Source: Bradyrhizobium sp. CCBAU 51765 (lineage in GTDB: Bacteria; Pseudomonadota; Alphaproteobacteria; Rhizobiales; Xanthobacteraceae). From it: a DNA stretch of 64,000 bases. The notes beneath the pieces are model-generated. The model had not been told where the DNA came from, did not search any database, and saw only the letters and a program-made list of their open reading frames with translations. This document shows positions 8,704 through 16,880 of this stretch, piece after piece (the first letter of the stretch is position 1; every line of letters starts with the position of its first letter). The DNA lies in the NCBI RefSeq assembly GCF_015291725.1, contig NZ_CP030038.1, forward strand, positions 2,221,001-2,285,000. The letters run 5' to 3'. A program made the translations under genes and the position numbers.

Positions 8704-8721
8704 CTTAGAGTGATTTTAAAG
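8704..8721 (-). promoter_or_regulatory. Possible iron-responsive operator upstream of feoA
   Basis: The sequence CTTAGAGTGATTTTAAAG is an AT-rich imperfect inverted repeat in a GC-rich region, 60 bases upstream of the feoA start. It resembles the iron control elements (TTTAGAA-like inverted repeats) bound by Irr in rhizobia, with mismatches. The assignment rests on position and resemblance only. Confidence 0.4.
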
Positions 8722-8731
8722 TGTGGCAGCC

Positions 8732-8753
8732 GGGGTGCCCTCGTGGGCGCCCC
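8732..8753 (-). terminator. Hairpin after the ribbon-helix-helix gene
   Basis: GGGGTGCCC at 8732-8740 and GGGCGCCCC at 8745-8753 form a strong stem with a four-base loop, directly after the stop of the ribbon-helix-helix gene and ahead of feoA. There is no clear run of T, so it could be a rho-independent terminator of weak form or simply a structured spacer. Confidence 0.4.
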
Positions 8754-8759
8754 CGAAGG

Positions 8760-9011
8760 CTACTGGGCCGGGACCTTGTCCGGCTGGGCGGCCATGGCGC
8801 GGCTCTTGAAGTAGTCCAGGACGAAGAGGCGGATCGCCGAAGACAGATTGCCTTGCTGGCGGTTGTTGTCGATCTCGCCGACCAGCTCGGACAACGTCAT
8901 GTTGCGCAGGCCGGAGATCTCCTTCATGCCGTTCCAGAACGCCTCTTCCAAGCTGACGCTGGTCTTGTGGCCGGCGACGACGATTGACCGTTTCACGACG
9001 GGCGACTTCAT
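8760..9011 (-). CDS. Ribbon-helix-helix domain protein
   Basis: An 83-residue small protein. The core KRSIVVAGHKTSVSLEEAFW is a ribbon-helix-helix strand followed by helices (ISGLRNMTLSELVGEIDNN and SSAIRLFVLDYF), resembling the alphaproteobacterial RHH_4 family. Such proteins are presumed DNA-binding. Its ATG overlaps the stop of the preceding DUF4169 gene (ATGA at 9008-9011), so translation is coupled. There is no toxin gene beside it, which argues against a classical antitoxin. Confidence 0.8.
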   Translation of the reverse strand: MKSPVVKRSIVVAGHKTSVSLEEAFWNGMKEISGLRNMTLSELVGEIDNNRQQGNLSSAIRLFVLDYFKSRAMAAQPDKVPAQ

Positions 9012-9196
9012 GGCTGCTCCTCGTGATCGATCCGGTGCTGGTCCAGATGCTCCTTGGCCTGGTCCGCCCGCTTCTCCTCCGCCGAGCGGGCCGCCTTCGT
9101 GCGACCGAATTTCGCCCGGTTGGCGTCCGCCTGCTTCGCCGAGGCTTCCCGCTCGGCGCGCTTCCTGAATCGATTCAGGTTGATGACGTTCCCCAT
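9008..9196 (-). CDS. DUF4169 family protein
   Basis: A 62-residue, very basic and polar protein beginning MGNVINLNRFRKRAEREA, the hallmark of DUF4169. It is rich in Lys, Arg, Ala and Glu and likely forms one long helix. Function is unknown. It is coupled by a four-base overlap to the ribbon-helix-helix gene, and this pair is frequently seen together in Rhizobiales. It follows fumC on the same strand after 278 bases, a gap that contains no recognisable gene. Confidence 0.8.
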   Translation of the reverse strand: MGNVINLNRFRKRAEREASAKQADANRAKFGRTKAARSAEEKRADQAKEHLDQHRIDHEEQP

Positions 9197-9474
9197 GCCG
9201 TGTCTCCATCATCCGATCCTCGCTAGGCAGGATGAAACATTCAGAAACAGGGTGCCGCGTTGCGCCCCGAAAGACTTGATCGTCATTCGCTCGTCCTCGT
9301 CAATCGGCCCATCGGGCCATCAAACGATGAATTTCGCCCGTCGAGGGCAGTGGAGCTGCGTAACACGCCGCTCCGCCGTAACATTGACGGTAATCAAATC
9401 CCTCCCCCAAAACCGCATATTTCTGGAGGGCCGAGGGTCCGTATCATTACGGATGGCTGTCGGAATTCGGAAAT

Positions 9475-10890
9475 CTATCCCGGGCTGGTCATCTTCTCGG
9501 GGCGTACCAGACGGTCGAACTCGTCGGCCGAAACGAAGCCGAGCCGCAGGGCCTCCTCCTTCAGCGTGGTGCCGTTGGCATGCGCCGTCTTGGCGACCTT
9601 TGCCGCGTTGTCGTAGCCGATCTTCGGCGCCAGCGCCGTGACCAGCATCAGCGAGCGCTCCATCAGCTCCTTGATGCGCTTTTCGTCGGCGCGGATGCCG
9701 CTGACGCAATGTTCGGTGAAGGAGCGTGCGGCATCCGCCATCAGGCGGATCGAGTGCAGCATGTTGTAGGCGAGCACGGGCTTGTAGACGTTGAGCTCGA
9801 AATGGCCCTGGCTGCCGGCGACGGTGATGGCGGTGTGATTGCCGAACACCTGGCAGCACACCATGGTCATCGCCTCGCATTGGGTCGGATTGACCTTGCC
9901 GGGCATGATCGAGGAGCCCGGCTCGTTCTCCGGCAGGATCAGTTCGCCGAGGCCCGAACGCGGGCCGGAGCCGAGCAGGCGGATGTCGTTGGCGATCTTG
10001 AACAGGCCGGTCGCGACCGAATTGATGGCGCCGTGCGCCAGCACATAGGCGTCGTTAGAGGCCAGCGCCTCGAATTTGTTGGCGGCGCTGGTGAACGGGA
10101 GCTTCGTGATGCGGGCAACATGCTTTGCGAACAGTTTTGCAAAGCGCGGCTTCGAGTTGAGGCCGGTGCCGACGGCGGTGCCGCCCTGCGCCAGCGGATA
10201 GAGGTCCTTCACCGCGACCTTGAGCCGGGCAATGCCGCTTTCGACCTGCGCGGCATAGCCGGAAAATTCCTGGCCCAGCGTCAGGGGCGTCGCATCCTGG
10301 GTGTGGGTGCGACCGATCTTGACGATCCTTCCGAACTCCTTCTCCTTCTTGCGCAGCGCGCGGAGCAATTCGCCGAGGGCAGGGACGAGATCGGCATTGA
10401 TGCGGCTTGCGGCCGCGATGTGCATCGCGGTGGGAAACGAGTCGTTCGACGACTGGCTCATGTTGACGTGGTCGTTGGGATGCACCGGCTTCTTGGCGCC
10501 GAGCTCGCCGCCGAGCAGCTCATTGGCGCGGTTGGCGATCACCTCGTTGAGGTTCATGTTGCTCTGCGTGCCGGAGCCGGTCTGCCACACCACAAGCGGA
10601 AAATGATCGTCCAGCCTGCCTTCGATCACCTCGCGCGCGGCGCGGATGATGGCGCCCGCCCGGCGCCGGTCGAGCAGGCCGAGCTCGAGATTGGACTGCG
10701 CCGCAGCGAGCTTGACGATGCCGAGGGCATGCACCAGCGAGATCGGCATGCGGTCGGTGCCGATGCGAAAATTCTGGCGCGAGCGCTCGGTCTGGGCCCC
10801 CCAATAGCGGTCGGCGGGGACCTCGATGGGACCGAAGCTGTCGGTTTCGATGCGGGTCGCGGAGCTTGAAGGGCGGGTCTTCTTGGCCAT
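9475..10890 (-). CDS. fumC: Class II fumarate hydratase
   Basis: A 471-residue iron-independent fumarase that interconverts fumarate and L-malate in the TCA cycle. It shows the family signature [13 protein letters not shown] and the substrate-binding segment [14 protein letters not shown]; the [14 protein letters not shown] segment is also typical. The start at 10890 (MAKKTRPSS) gives the usual length; upstream in-frame ATGs at 10902 and 10929 are less likely. It is transcribed in the same direction as sspB, from which it is separated by about 100 bases. Confidence 0.96.
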   Translation of the reverse strand: MAKKTRPSSSATRIETDSFGPIEVPADRYWGAQTERSRQNFRIGTDRMPISLVHALGIVKLAAAQSNLELGLLDRRRAGAIIRAAREVIEGRLDDHFPLVVWQTGSGTQSNMNLNEVIANRANELLGGELGAKKPVHPNDHVNMSQSSNDSFPTAMHIAAASRINADLVPALGELLRALRKKEKEFGRIVKIGRTHTQDATPLTLGQEFSGYAAQVESGIARLKVAVKDLYPLAQGGTAVGTGLNSKPRFAKLFAKHVARITKLPFTSAANKFEALASNDAYVLAHGAINSVATGLFKIANDIRLLGSGPRSGLGELILPENEPGSSIMPGKVNPTQCEAMTMVCCQVFGNHTAITVAGSQGHFELNVYKPVLAYNMLHSIRLMADAARSFTEHCVSGIRADEKRIKELMERSLMLVTALAPKIGYDNAAKVAKTAHANGTTLKEEALRLGFVSADEFDRLVRPEKMTSPG

Positions 10891-10988
10891 GAGCACATCC
10901 ATTCCGCCACGCGAAAGCCGCGCGGCCATTTCTGTGCTCTCTATATACGCAGTTTGGCTGTGTGCGACGGCTTCGGGCTCAACCTAGA

Positions 10989-11507
10989 TCATTTCTTACG
11001 GAAACGATCGAGCCGCACGACTTCGGCGCCGCCCTGGCTCGGCGGGGTCGGCTCGTCGGTGGCTTCCGCTGTCTCGGTCGCAGGTGCCGGGACCGATACA
11101 GCCGACGGCGCGGGCGCTGCCGGCAAAGTCTCGGATGGCACCTCGGCGACGTCGGAGGTGTCGAACTGGAGGCCGAACTTCACGGACGGATCGAGGAAGC
11201 TCTTGATGGCACTGAACGGCACCACCAGCCGCTCAGGAATGCCGCCAAAGGACAGGCCAACCTCGAAGCGGTCCTCGAGCACGGTCAGGTCCCAGAACTG
11301 GTGCTGGAGGATGATCGTCATCTCTTCCGGATATTGCGCGAGCAGCCGCGGCGACAGCTTCACGCCCTCGGCCTTCGAGACGAAGGTGATGAAGAAATGG
11401 TGCTCGCCCGGCAGGCCATGGGCCGCGGCATCGGTCAGCACCTTCCGCAGCACGCCGCGTAGCGCGTCGCGGGCCAGCACATCATATCGGATATGATCGG
11501 TCGCCAT
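10989..11507 (-). CDS. sspB: SspB-family adaptor for ClpXP
   Basis: A 172-residue adaptor protein. The N-terminal domain (about residues 1-115) has the alphaproteobacterial SspB pattern, including HHFFITFVSKAEGVKLSPRL and FEVGLSFGGIPERLVVPF. A flexible Ala/Pro/Thr-rich linker follows, and the last residues (VVRLDRFRKK) are the expected ClpX-docking tail. SspB binds the ssrA tag and hands the tagged protein to ClpXP. The start at 11507 (MATDHIRYD) is preferred to the upstream ATG. The ssrA gene lies about 100 bases upstream on the same strand, a telling neighbour. Confidence 0.92.
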   Translation of the reverse strand: MATDHIRYDVLARDALRGVLRKVLTDAAAHGLPGEHHFFITFVSKAEGVKLSPRLLAQYPEEMTIILQHQFWDLTVLEDRFEVGLSFGGIPERLVVPFSAIKSFLDPSVKFGLQFDTSDVAEVPSETLPAAPAPSAVSVPAPATETAEATDEPTPPSQGGAEVVRLDRFRKK

Positions 11508-11607
11508 GGTGGTCCTGTTGCATCCCCGAAGCCGGACCCTGCCGGCCCGACTCGCCAAGCCGCAATAGTACCGCGCCTGACGGGTGAGCAGGAGTCCCCG
11601 CCGGGGA

Positions 11608-11950
11608 AGAAATAAAAGAGTTAAGTGGAGGCTTCTGTTGCCAGGTGCCTCCGAACCCCGCCTAGCGGAGCTTAACCCGCTAGGACTTTAGAGTGGTCTT
11701 TCAAACTGCGTTACGCAGCCTGAGCAACCGGAGCAAAGTTGTCGTTGGCAACTATTGCAGTAGCCCGATAACGGCGGAACAATACCGGGAAAAAGTACGC
11801 CCTTTACGCCCTCGTCGATCCTATTTCGCCCCCGCCAAAGCCCGCTTCGGGACAGCCCGATGGTGGGCTTTGGTGGAGGCGCCGGGTACCGCCCCCGGGT
11901 CCGAATGGTTTATTGCGACGACCGTTTATTTCCATAGCCGGCGAACCGGC
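11608..11950 (-). ncRNA. ssrA: Transfer-messenger RNA, two-piece (permuted) form
   Basis: tmRNA rescues stalled ribosomes and adds a degradation tag. On the minus strand the order is acceptor piece, spacer, coding piece, as in the permuted genes of Alphaproteobacteria. The acceptor piece ends with CGCCTCC-A-CCA (11881 down to 11871). The coding piece begins GGGGGCG (11833-11827), and these seven bases pair with the acceptor strand with one G-U. The spacer (11870-11834) holds an AAAGCCC/GGGCTTT hairpin for processing. The coding piece contains GGATCGACG, the tag reading frame at 11749-11711, a perfect eight-pair hairpin at 11684-11661, and a loop GTTAAG that can pair with CTTAAC (11625-11620), a pseudoknot. 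The ends of the gene are approximate. Confidence 0.93.
11711..11749 (-). other. ssrA: tmRNA tag reading frame, ANDNFAPVAQAA
   Basis: Read on the minus strand the codons give A-N-D-N-F-A-P-V-A-Q-A-A then TAA. The AA end is the ClpXP degradation signal, and AND near the start is the usual SspB-binding part. This tag is the one known for Bradyrhizobium and Rhodopseudomonas, which fixes the taxonomic placement of the window. Confidence 0.95.
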
Positions 11951-11956
11951 ACTCCC

Positions 11957-11962
11957 AATATA
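11957..11962 (-). promoter_or_regulatory. Candidate -10 box of the ssrA promoter
   Basis: TATATT on the minus strand, seven bases ahead of the likely 5' end of the tmRNA precursor. A weak T-rich -35 region (TGTTTT) lies 17 bases further upstream. The position is right, but the -35 match is poor. Confidence 0.4.
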
Positions 11963-12073
11963 GGACGCAAAGCTTTCGAAAAACAGGGGTTTCGAGCGGA
12001 TTGACTGCGGTTCCCTTTGGATAGGTCCCGGACCGTCTTGGCCGCGGCGCGACCCTCGTTCTAAGCTCCTGGC

Positions 12074-12670
12074 ATGTCCTCGGGTTCAGCACCGGCCGTC
12101 CAAGAGCCGGATCTCGCCACCGCACCGCCAAGCCTGGTCGCGCTGTTTCTGGCCTTCGCCAGGATGTCGCTGGCGGGTTTCGGCGGGGTCCTGGTGTTTG
12201 CCCGGCGAGCGATCGTCGAGCAGCACCGCTGGATGACGGCGGACGAGTTCAACGAGACCTTTGCGCTCTGCCACTTCCTGCCCGGGCCCAACATCGTCAA
12301 TCTGTCGATGGTGTTCGGATCGCGGCTGCGCGGCATCGCCGGCGGCGTTGCCGCCTTTGCCGGGTTGTTGCTGCCGCCGACGCTGATCATGACGGCGCTT
12401 GCGATCGCTTACGCCCGTTTCGGCGATCTCGAGGTGCTGCGCCGAATCCTTGCCGGCATCTCCTGCGCGGCGGTCGGCCTCTTGATCGCCGTGGTCTTCC
12501 GCATGATGATGCCCCTGCTCAAGCAGGCGGATCCCCTTGCGGTGATCCTGATGCTCGGCGTGTTCCTTGCCATCGGCGTGCTTCGCCTTCCGCTCCAGGC
12601 GGTGCTGCTGGTAGCGATCCCCATCAGTATCGGCCTCACTTATTTCCTGCGGCGGAAAGTAGCAGCATGA
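12074..12670 (+). CDS. Chromate transporter, N-terminal-type subunit (short-chain ChrA)
   Basis: A 198-residue membrane protein with about six helices, one half of the CHR family. It contains the signatures FARMSLAGFGGVLVFARRAIV and FALCHFLPGPNIVNLSMVFGSRLRG. It overlaps the next gene, which encodes the other half, by four bases (ATGA), so the two are produced together. Short-chain pairs of this type export chromate as heterodimers where studied; the true substrate here is not proven. Confidence 0.88.
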   Translation: MSSGSAPAVQEPDLATAPPSLVALFLAFARMSLAGFGGVLVFARRAIVEQHRWMTADEFNETFALCHFLPGPNIVNLSMVFGSRLRGIAGGVAAFAGLLLPPTLIMTALAIAYARFGDLEVLRRILAGISCAAVGLLIAVVFRMMMPLLKQADPLAVILMLGVFLAIGVLRLPLQAVLLVAIPISIGLTYFLRRKVAA

Positions 12671-13197
12671 CCGGCCACAGCCCGATCTGGTCGCTGATCT
12701 CCACCTTCGGTCTGATGTCGCTATTTGCCGTCGGCGGGGCCGCGGCGGCGGTGCCCGAGATGCACCGGATCGCGGTGGAGGTGAATCACTGGATGACCGA
12801 CAAGCAGTTCGCGGACGCCTATGCGATCGCGCAGCTCTCGCCAGGTCCGAACGTGCTTATCGTGACGTTAATCGGCTATGCCGTCGCCGGCATCCCCGGC
12901 GCGCTGGCGGCGACGCTGGCGATGTGCCTGCCGACGGCGCTGCTTGCCTATTATGTCAGCCGGCTCCTGAATCGCCCCAGCCAATCGCGCTGGCCCGGCC
13001 TGATCCAGGCTGCACTGGTTCCGCTCTCGATTGGTTTGATGGCGGCGAGTGCCCTTGTCCTGGCCCAGTCCACCGATCGCAGCATTGCTGCACTGCTTCT
13101 GACCGTAATGGTTGCGGTGATGGCATCCGTCTCGCGCGTCAATCCACTGTGGCTCCTGCTCGCCGGGGGCGTGTTGGGTTTTGCTGGCATTGTGTGA
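12667..13197 (+). CDS. Chromate transporter, C-terminal-type subunit (short-chain ChrA)
   Basis: A 176-residue membrane protein, the partner of the preceding gene. It shows the CHR pattern LFAVGGAAAAVPEMHR, followed by WMTDKQFADAYAIAQLSPGPNVL. It has about five to six helices. The start ATG overlaps the stop of the first subunit. The two halves together match a single long-chain ChrA protein in length. Confidence 0.88.
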   Translation: MTGHSPIWSLISTFGLMSLFAVGGAAAAVPEMHRIAVEVNHWMTDKQFADAYAIAQLSPGPNVLIVTLIGYAVAGIPGALAATLAMCLPTALLAYYVSRLLNRPSQSRWPGLIQAALVPLSIGLMAASALVLAQSTDRSIAALLLTVMVAVMASVSRVNPLWLLLAGGVLGFAGIV

Positions 13198-13292
13198 TGA
13201 AAATCGCTAGGCAGTGATCCGGGCGGGGGATCCAGTTCCAGCCGATTTACAACAACAGTGCTCGTGACTTACGGGTCGCGGAGGAGACAGGC

Positions 13293-14054
13293 ATGGCCGA
13301 CACGATGGGCCACTCAGCGATGGCCACTCGAAACACCAAGGTGGCGCTCGGCTTTTGTCTGCTGGCGATTGCGCCGCAGATTTTCGAATTGATCTGGTCG
13401 ATCGGAACACTCTTCGGCTGGGGGACCGGCCGCGGCCCGGCGACGGTCGTGACCAGCCACGCGACCGCGCTGCTCGCCGGCGCACCCAGTGCCATATTCG
13501 GATCGTTCGGCGGCGGCACCAAGAAGATGTCGTCCGAGGTGCTGCTGGCGCTGATCTATTCCTATCCGATGTTCGCGGTGGCGATTCTCACGCTGTTCAT
13601 GACGATCCGCTCGGCACAAGACTATGTCGGCGGCGTCGTCCTGATGGCGGTCGCCCTGTTCGCGCTGTGGGCATCGAGTGATTTGCAGGGCATGCGAGGC
13701 TTCTCCTTCGGCGCAGGCACCGCGCCGCGCATGTTCGGCGGGCTGCTGGTCGCCTTGTCCGCCGGCATCGCCCTGACCGGCCTTCTGACCGATGGGCCTG
13801 CGATGGCCCATTACTCCTGGCGGGGACCGCTGTTCGTAGTGGCTGCGATTCTCTTCTTCGCGCTGGCGATCCGGCCGCTCGGCGTCGTGGTCACGGCCTT
13901 CGCGAGCTTCATGATCGCGGCGACGGGCTCGCACGAGACGCGGTGGCTCGAAGCGGTGATCGTCGGCGCCTGCCTGACGGTCGGTTGCGCCATCCTGTTT
14001 CCCTACGTGCTCGGGCTGCCGATGCCGATGTACCCGCGTTTCCTGATCCAGTGA
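13293..14054 (+). CDS. tctB: Tripartite tricarboxylate transporter, small membrane subunit (TctB)
   Basis: A 253-residue membrane protein carrying the TctB domain in its C-terminal part (from about residue 105), including GTAPRMFGGLLVALSAGIALTG and the final LGLPMPMYPRFLIQ. It is longer than usual (about 150-180), because of an N-terminal extension with an extra pair of hydrophobic segments (residues 15-35 and 85-103). It precedes tctA by seven bases. The tripartite systems take up carboxylic acids by secondary transport; the substrate is unknown. Confidence 0.82.
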   Translation: MADTMGHSAMATRNTKVALGFCLLAIAPQIFELIWSIGTLFGWGTGRGPATVVTSHATALLAGAPSAIFGSFGGGTKKMSSEVLLALIYSYPMFAVAILTLFMTIRSAQDYVGGVVLMAVALFALWASSDLQGMRGFSFGAGTAPRMFGGLLVALSAGIALTGLLTDGPAMAHYSWRGPLFVVAAILFFALAIRPLGVVVTAFASFMIAATGSHETRWLEAVIVGACLTVGCAILFPYVLGLPMPMYPRFLIQ

Positions 14055-14061
14055 GGGCGTA

Positions 14062-15576
14062 ATGGATATTTTTGCCAACCTCGCTCACGGCTTCGCCGTC
14101 GCCTTCTCTCCGATCAACCTCCTGATGTGCCTGATCGGCGCCCTCGTCGGCACGCTGGTCGGCGTGCTGCCGGGCATCGGCACCATTGCGACGGTCGCAA
14201 TGCTGCTGCCGATCACCTTCGGACTGCCGCCGGTCGGCGCGTTGATCATGCTCGCCGGCATCTATTATGGTGCCCAGTATGGCGGCTCGACCACGTCGAT
14301 CCTGGTCAATATTCCAGGCGAGGCGACATCGGTGGTCACCGCTATCGACGGGCACCAGATGGCCAAGCAGGGCCGCGCCGGCCCGGCGCTGGCGATCGCC
14401 GCGATCGGCTCGTTCTTCGCCGGCTGCGTCGCGACGGTCCTGATTGCCATCCTCGGTGCGCCGCTCACGAAGCTCGCGCTGGCGTTTGGCCCGGCTGAAT
14501 ATTTCTCGCTGATGGTGCTCGGCCTGATCTTCGCGGTGGTGCTGGCCAAGGGCTCGGTGCTGAAGGCGATCGCCATGATCGTGTTCGGCTTGCTGCTGTC
14601 GATGGTCGGCTCGGACATTGAGACCGGCGCCTCGCGCATGGCCTTCAACATTCCCGAGCTCGCCGACGGTCTCGGCTTTGCGACCGTGGCGATGGGCGTG
14701 TTCGGCTTTGCCGAGATCATCCGCAATCTCGACCATGGCGCCGGGATGAACCGCGACCTCGTGCAGCAGAAGATCACCGGCCTGATGCCGACCAAAAAGG
14801 ATCTGGTCGACTCGGCGCCGCCGATCCTGCGCGGCACCGTGCTCGGCTCGATCCTCGGCATTCTGCCCGGCGGCGGCGCGGTGATCGCATCCTTCGCGGC
14901 CTATACGCTCGAGAAGAAGCTCGCCAAGAACCCGTCGCGGTTCGGCCGTGGCGCGATCGAGGGCGTGGCGGGGCCGGAAAGCGCCAACAACGCCGCGGCG
15001 CAGACCTCGTTCATCCCGCTGCTCACCCTCGGCATCCCGCCGAACGCGGTGATGGCGCTGATGGTGGGCGCGATGACCATCCACGGCATCGTGCCCGGTC
15101 CGCAGGTGATGCAGAAGCAGCCGGACCTCGTCTGGGGCATGATCGCCTCGATGTGGATCGGCAATCTGATGCTGATCATCATCAACCTGCCGCTGGTCGG
15201 AATCTGGGTGCGCCTCTTGCGCGTGCCGTACCGGCTGATGTTCCCCTCGATCGTGATCTTCTGCGCGATCGGCATCTATTCGGTGAACAACGCGCCGGTC
15301 GACGTCATCCTGGCCGGTATCTTCGGTCTCGTCGGCTACTGGCTGATCAAGCACGATTTCGAGCCGGCGCCGTTGCTGCTCGGCATGGTGCTGGGACCGC
15401 TGATGGAAGAGAACCTGCGCCGCGCGCTGCTGATCTCGCGGGGCGACTGGAGCGTGTTCGTCACGCGTCCGTTGTCGGCGGTGCTGCTGGCGGTTGCGGC
15501 GGGTCTTCTCGTCCTTACGGTGCTACCGGCGTTGCGCGCCAAGCGCGACGAGGTGTTCACCGAGTCCGAGAACTGA
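14062..15576 (+). CDS. tctA: Tripartite tricarboxylate transporter, large permease subunit (TctA)
   Basis: A 504-residue integral membrane protein with about 11-12 helices. The family motifs LVGVLPGIGTIATVAMLLP, YYGAQYGGSTTSILVNIPGE and a second GSILGILPGGGAVIASFAAY are all present. It forms the transport channel with TctB and receives substrate from the TctC binding protein encoded next. The order B-A-C differs from the classical C-B-A order. Confidence 0.95.
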   Translation: MDIFANLAHGFAVAFSPINLLMCLIGALVGTLVGVLPGIGTIATVAMLLPITFGLPPVGALIMLAGIYYGAQYGGSTTSILVNIPGEATSVVTAIDGHQMAKQGRAGPALAIAAIGSFFAGCVATVLIAILGAPLTKLALAFGPAEYFSLMVLGLIFAVVLAKGSVLKAIAMIVFGLLLSMVGSDIETGASRMAFNIPELADGLGFATVAMGVFGFAEIIRNLDHGAGMNRDLVQQKITGLMPTKKDLVDSAPPILRGTVLGSILGILPGGGAVIASFAAYTLEKKLAKNPSRFGRGAIEGVAGPESANNAAAQTSFIPLLTLGIPPNAVMALMVGAMTIHGIVPGPQVMQKQPDLVWGMIASMWIGNLMLIIINLPLVGIWVRLLRVPYRLMFPSIVIFCAIGIYSVNNAPVDVILAGIFGLVGYWLIKHDFEPAPLLLGMVLGPLMEENLRRALLISRGDWSVFVTRPLSAVLLAVAAGLLVLTVLPALRAKRDEVFTESEN

Positions 15577-15713
15577 GGTCGCCGCCCAACGGCGCGCCAC
15601 GTCCTGCGTCGGCGCGCCGCATTCGGAAGTCGAATCGACTTGTGTGACGGCTTCGTGAAATGAAAATAGCGGCCTTTGGGCCGGCAGTTTGATTGTTGTC
15701 CAAGGGGATCCAC

Positions 15714-16694
15714 ATGACTTTTCTTCGCGCGCTCACGGGCGCATGTGCCGCAGCGCTTGCCTCGCTGGGCACCTTCATCGCGCCGGCCGAGGCGCAGACC
15801 TACCCGACGCGCAGCATCACCATGATCGTACCGTTCGCGGCCGGCGGGCCGACCGACGTCGTCGCGCGCATCGTCACCTCGCATATGGCGCAGACACTGG
15901 GACAAAGCATCATCATCGAGAACGTCGTCGGTGCCGGCGGCACCACCGCGACCACGCGCGCCGCCCGCGCGGCCAATGACGGCTATACGCTGATCACCGG
16001 GCATATGGGCACGCATGCCGCATCCGTGCCGCTCTATCCGAAGCTGGCCTACCATCCCGAGAAGGATTTCGAGCCGATCGCGCTGCTCGCGGGCACGCCG
16101 ATCCTGATCCTCGCGCGCAAGGACTTTCCGCCGAAGGATCTGAACGAGTTCGTCGCCTATGTGAAGGCGAACGCCGAGAAGGTGAACGCCGCGCATGCCG
16201 GCGTCGGCTCGGTCTCGCACGTCTCGTGCGAGCTCCTCCACTCGATCCTCGACATCAAGCCGGTGGGCGTGCCCTTCAACGGCACGGGACCTGCGATGAA
16301 TGCGCTGGTCGGAGGCCAGGTCGATTACATGTGCGACCAGATCGTCAACGCCGTGCCGCAGATCAACGCCGGCACCATCAAGGCCTATGCAATCGCAACG
16401 CCGGAGCGCAATCCGTCGCTGCCGAACGTGCCGACGACGGCCGAAGCGGGCCTGCCGAAGTTCCAGGCCCAGGCCTGGAACGCGATGTTCGCACCCAAGG
16501 GAACCTCGCCCGCGATCGTGGCGAGCCTGAACGCCGCGGCCGTCAAGGCGCTCGATGACGAGACTGTGCGCAAGCGCCTGCTTGAGCTCGGCAGCGTCAT
16601 CCCGGGCCCCGCCGAACGGACACCGGAATCGCTGGCCGCCCTCGTCAAGAACGAGATCGCGAAGTGGACCCCGGTGCTCAAGCCGGCAACTTAG
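15714..16694 (+). CDS. tctC: Tripartite tricarboxylate transporter substrate-binding protein (TctC/Bug)
   Basis: A 326-residue periplasmic binding protein. Residues 1-26 are a signal peptide ending at APAEAQ. Then comes YPTRSITMIVPFAAGGPTD, the start pattern of the Bug family, and the FNGTGPAMNALVGGQVDYM segment. The ATG at 15714 with an AAGGGGATC ribosome binding site upstream is chosen over an upstream TTG. Bug proteins bind carboxylates or amides; here it presumably serves the TctAB pair just upstream, from which it is separated by 137 bases with a GGCGCGCC repeat pair (15591-15618). Confidence 0.92.
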   Translation: MTFLRALTGACAAALASLGTFIAPAEAQTYPTRSITMIVPFAAGGPTDVVARIVTSHMAQTLGQSIIIENVVGAGGTTATTRAARAANDGYTLITGHMGTHAASVPLYPKLAYHPEKDFEPIALLAGTPILILARKDFPPKDLNEFVAYVKANAEKVNAAHAGVGSVSHVSCELLHSILDIKPVGVPFNGTGPAMNALVGGQVDYMCDQIVNAVPQINAGTIKAYAIATPERNPSLPNVPTTAEAGLPKFQAQAWNAMFAPKGTSPAIVASLNAAAVKALDDETVRKRLLELGSVIPGPAERTPESLAALVKNEIAKWTPVLKPAT

Positions 16695-16720
16695 GCAATG
16701 CGATCAAGCTGATAGGCCGG

Positions 16721-16750
16721 AAGGGCGGGACGCAAGTTCCGCCCTTTCGT
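16721..16750 (+). terminator. Rho-independent terminator after tctC
   Basis: AAGGGCGGGA, a short loop, and TCCGCCCTTTCG form a stable stem followed by a short T-rich tail. It lies 27 bases after the tctC stop and closes the transporter operon. Confidence 0.7.
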
Positions 16751-16778
16751 TTGTGCCAGGACCGCTCATTTTTCCGGG

Positions 16779-16784
16779 TATAAT
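16779..16784 (+). promoter_or_regulatory. Candidate -10 box for thyA
   Basis: A perfect TATAAT about 97 bases upstream of thyA, directly after the tctC terminator. No good -35 element is seen at 16-18 bases distance, so this remains a weak prediction. Confidence 0.4.
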
Positions 16785-16880
16785 CGCCACGGACAGCGAA
16801 TCGCTGCTGTCGCAGCATGGGGGCGGCCGCTAACTTCGCCGCCTCCCCCAGAGGCTGCCGTCTTCCAAGGTTTTTGGCAC

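Noticed and set aside
8760..9196. Toxin-antitoxin operon
   Set aside because: The size and overlap suggest it, but neither protein shows a toxin or antitoxin motif and the pair is a common conserved neighbour set.
11871..11950. A tRNA gene suggested by CCA and stem-loop
   Set aside because: The 5' acceptor strand lies downstream in the coding piece and no anticodon arm exists; it is the acceptor piece of tmRNA.
11693..12004. Frame of 103 codons across the ssrA region on the plus strand
   Set aside because: It covers the tmRNA on the opposite strand; no ribosome binding site and no similarity.
13909..15354. Frame of 481 codons on the minus strand opposite tctA
   Set aside because: Antisense shadow rich in Asp, His and Arg; tctA has clear family motifs.
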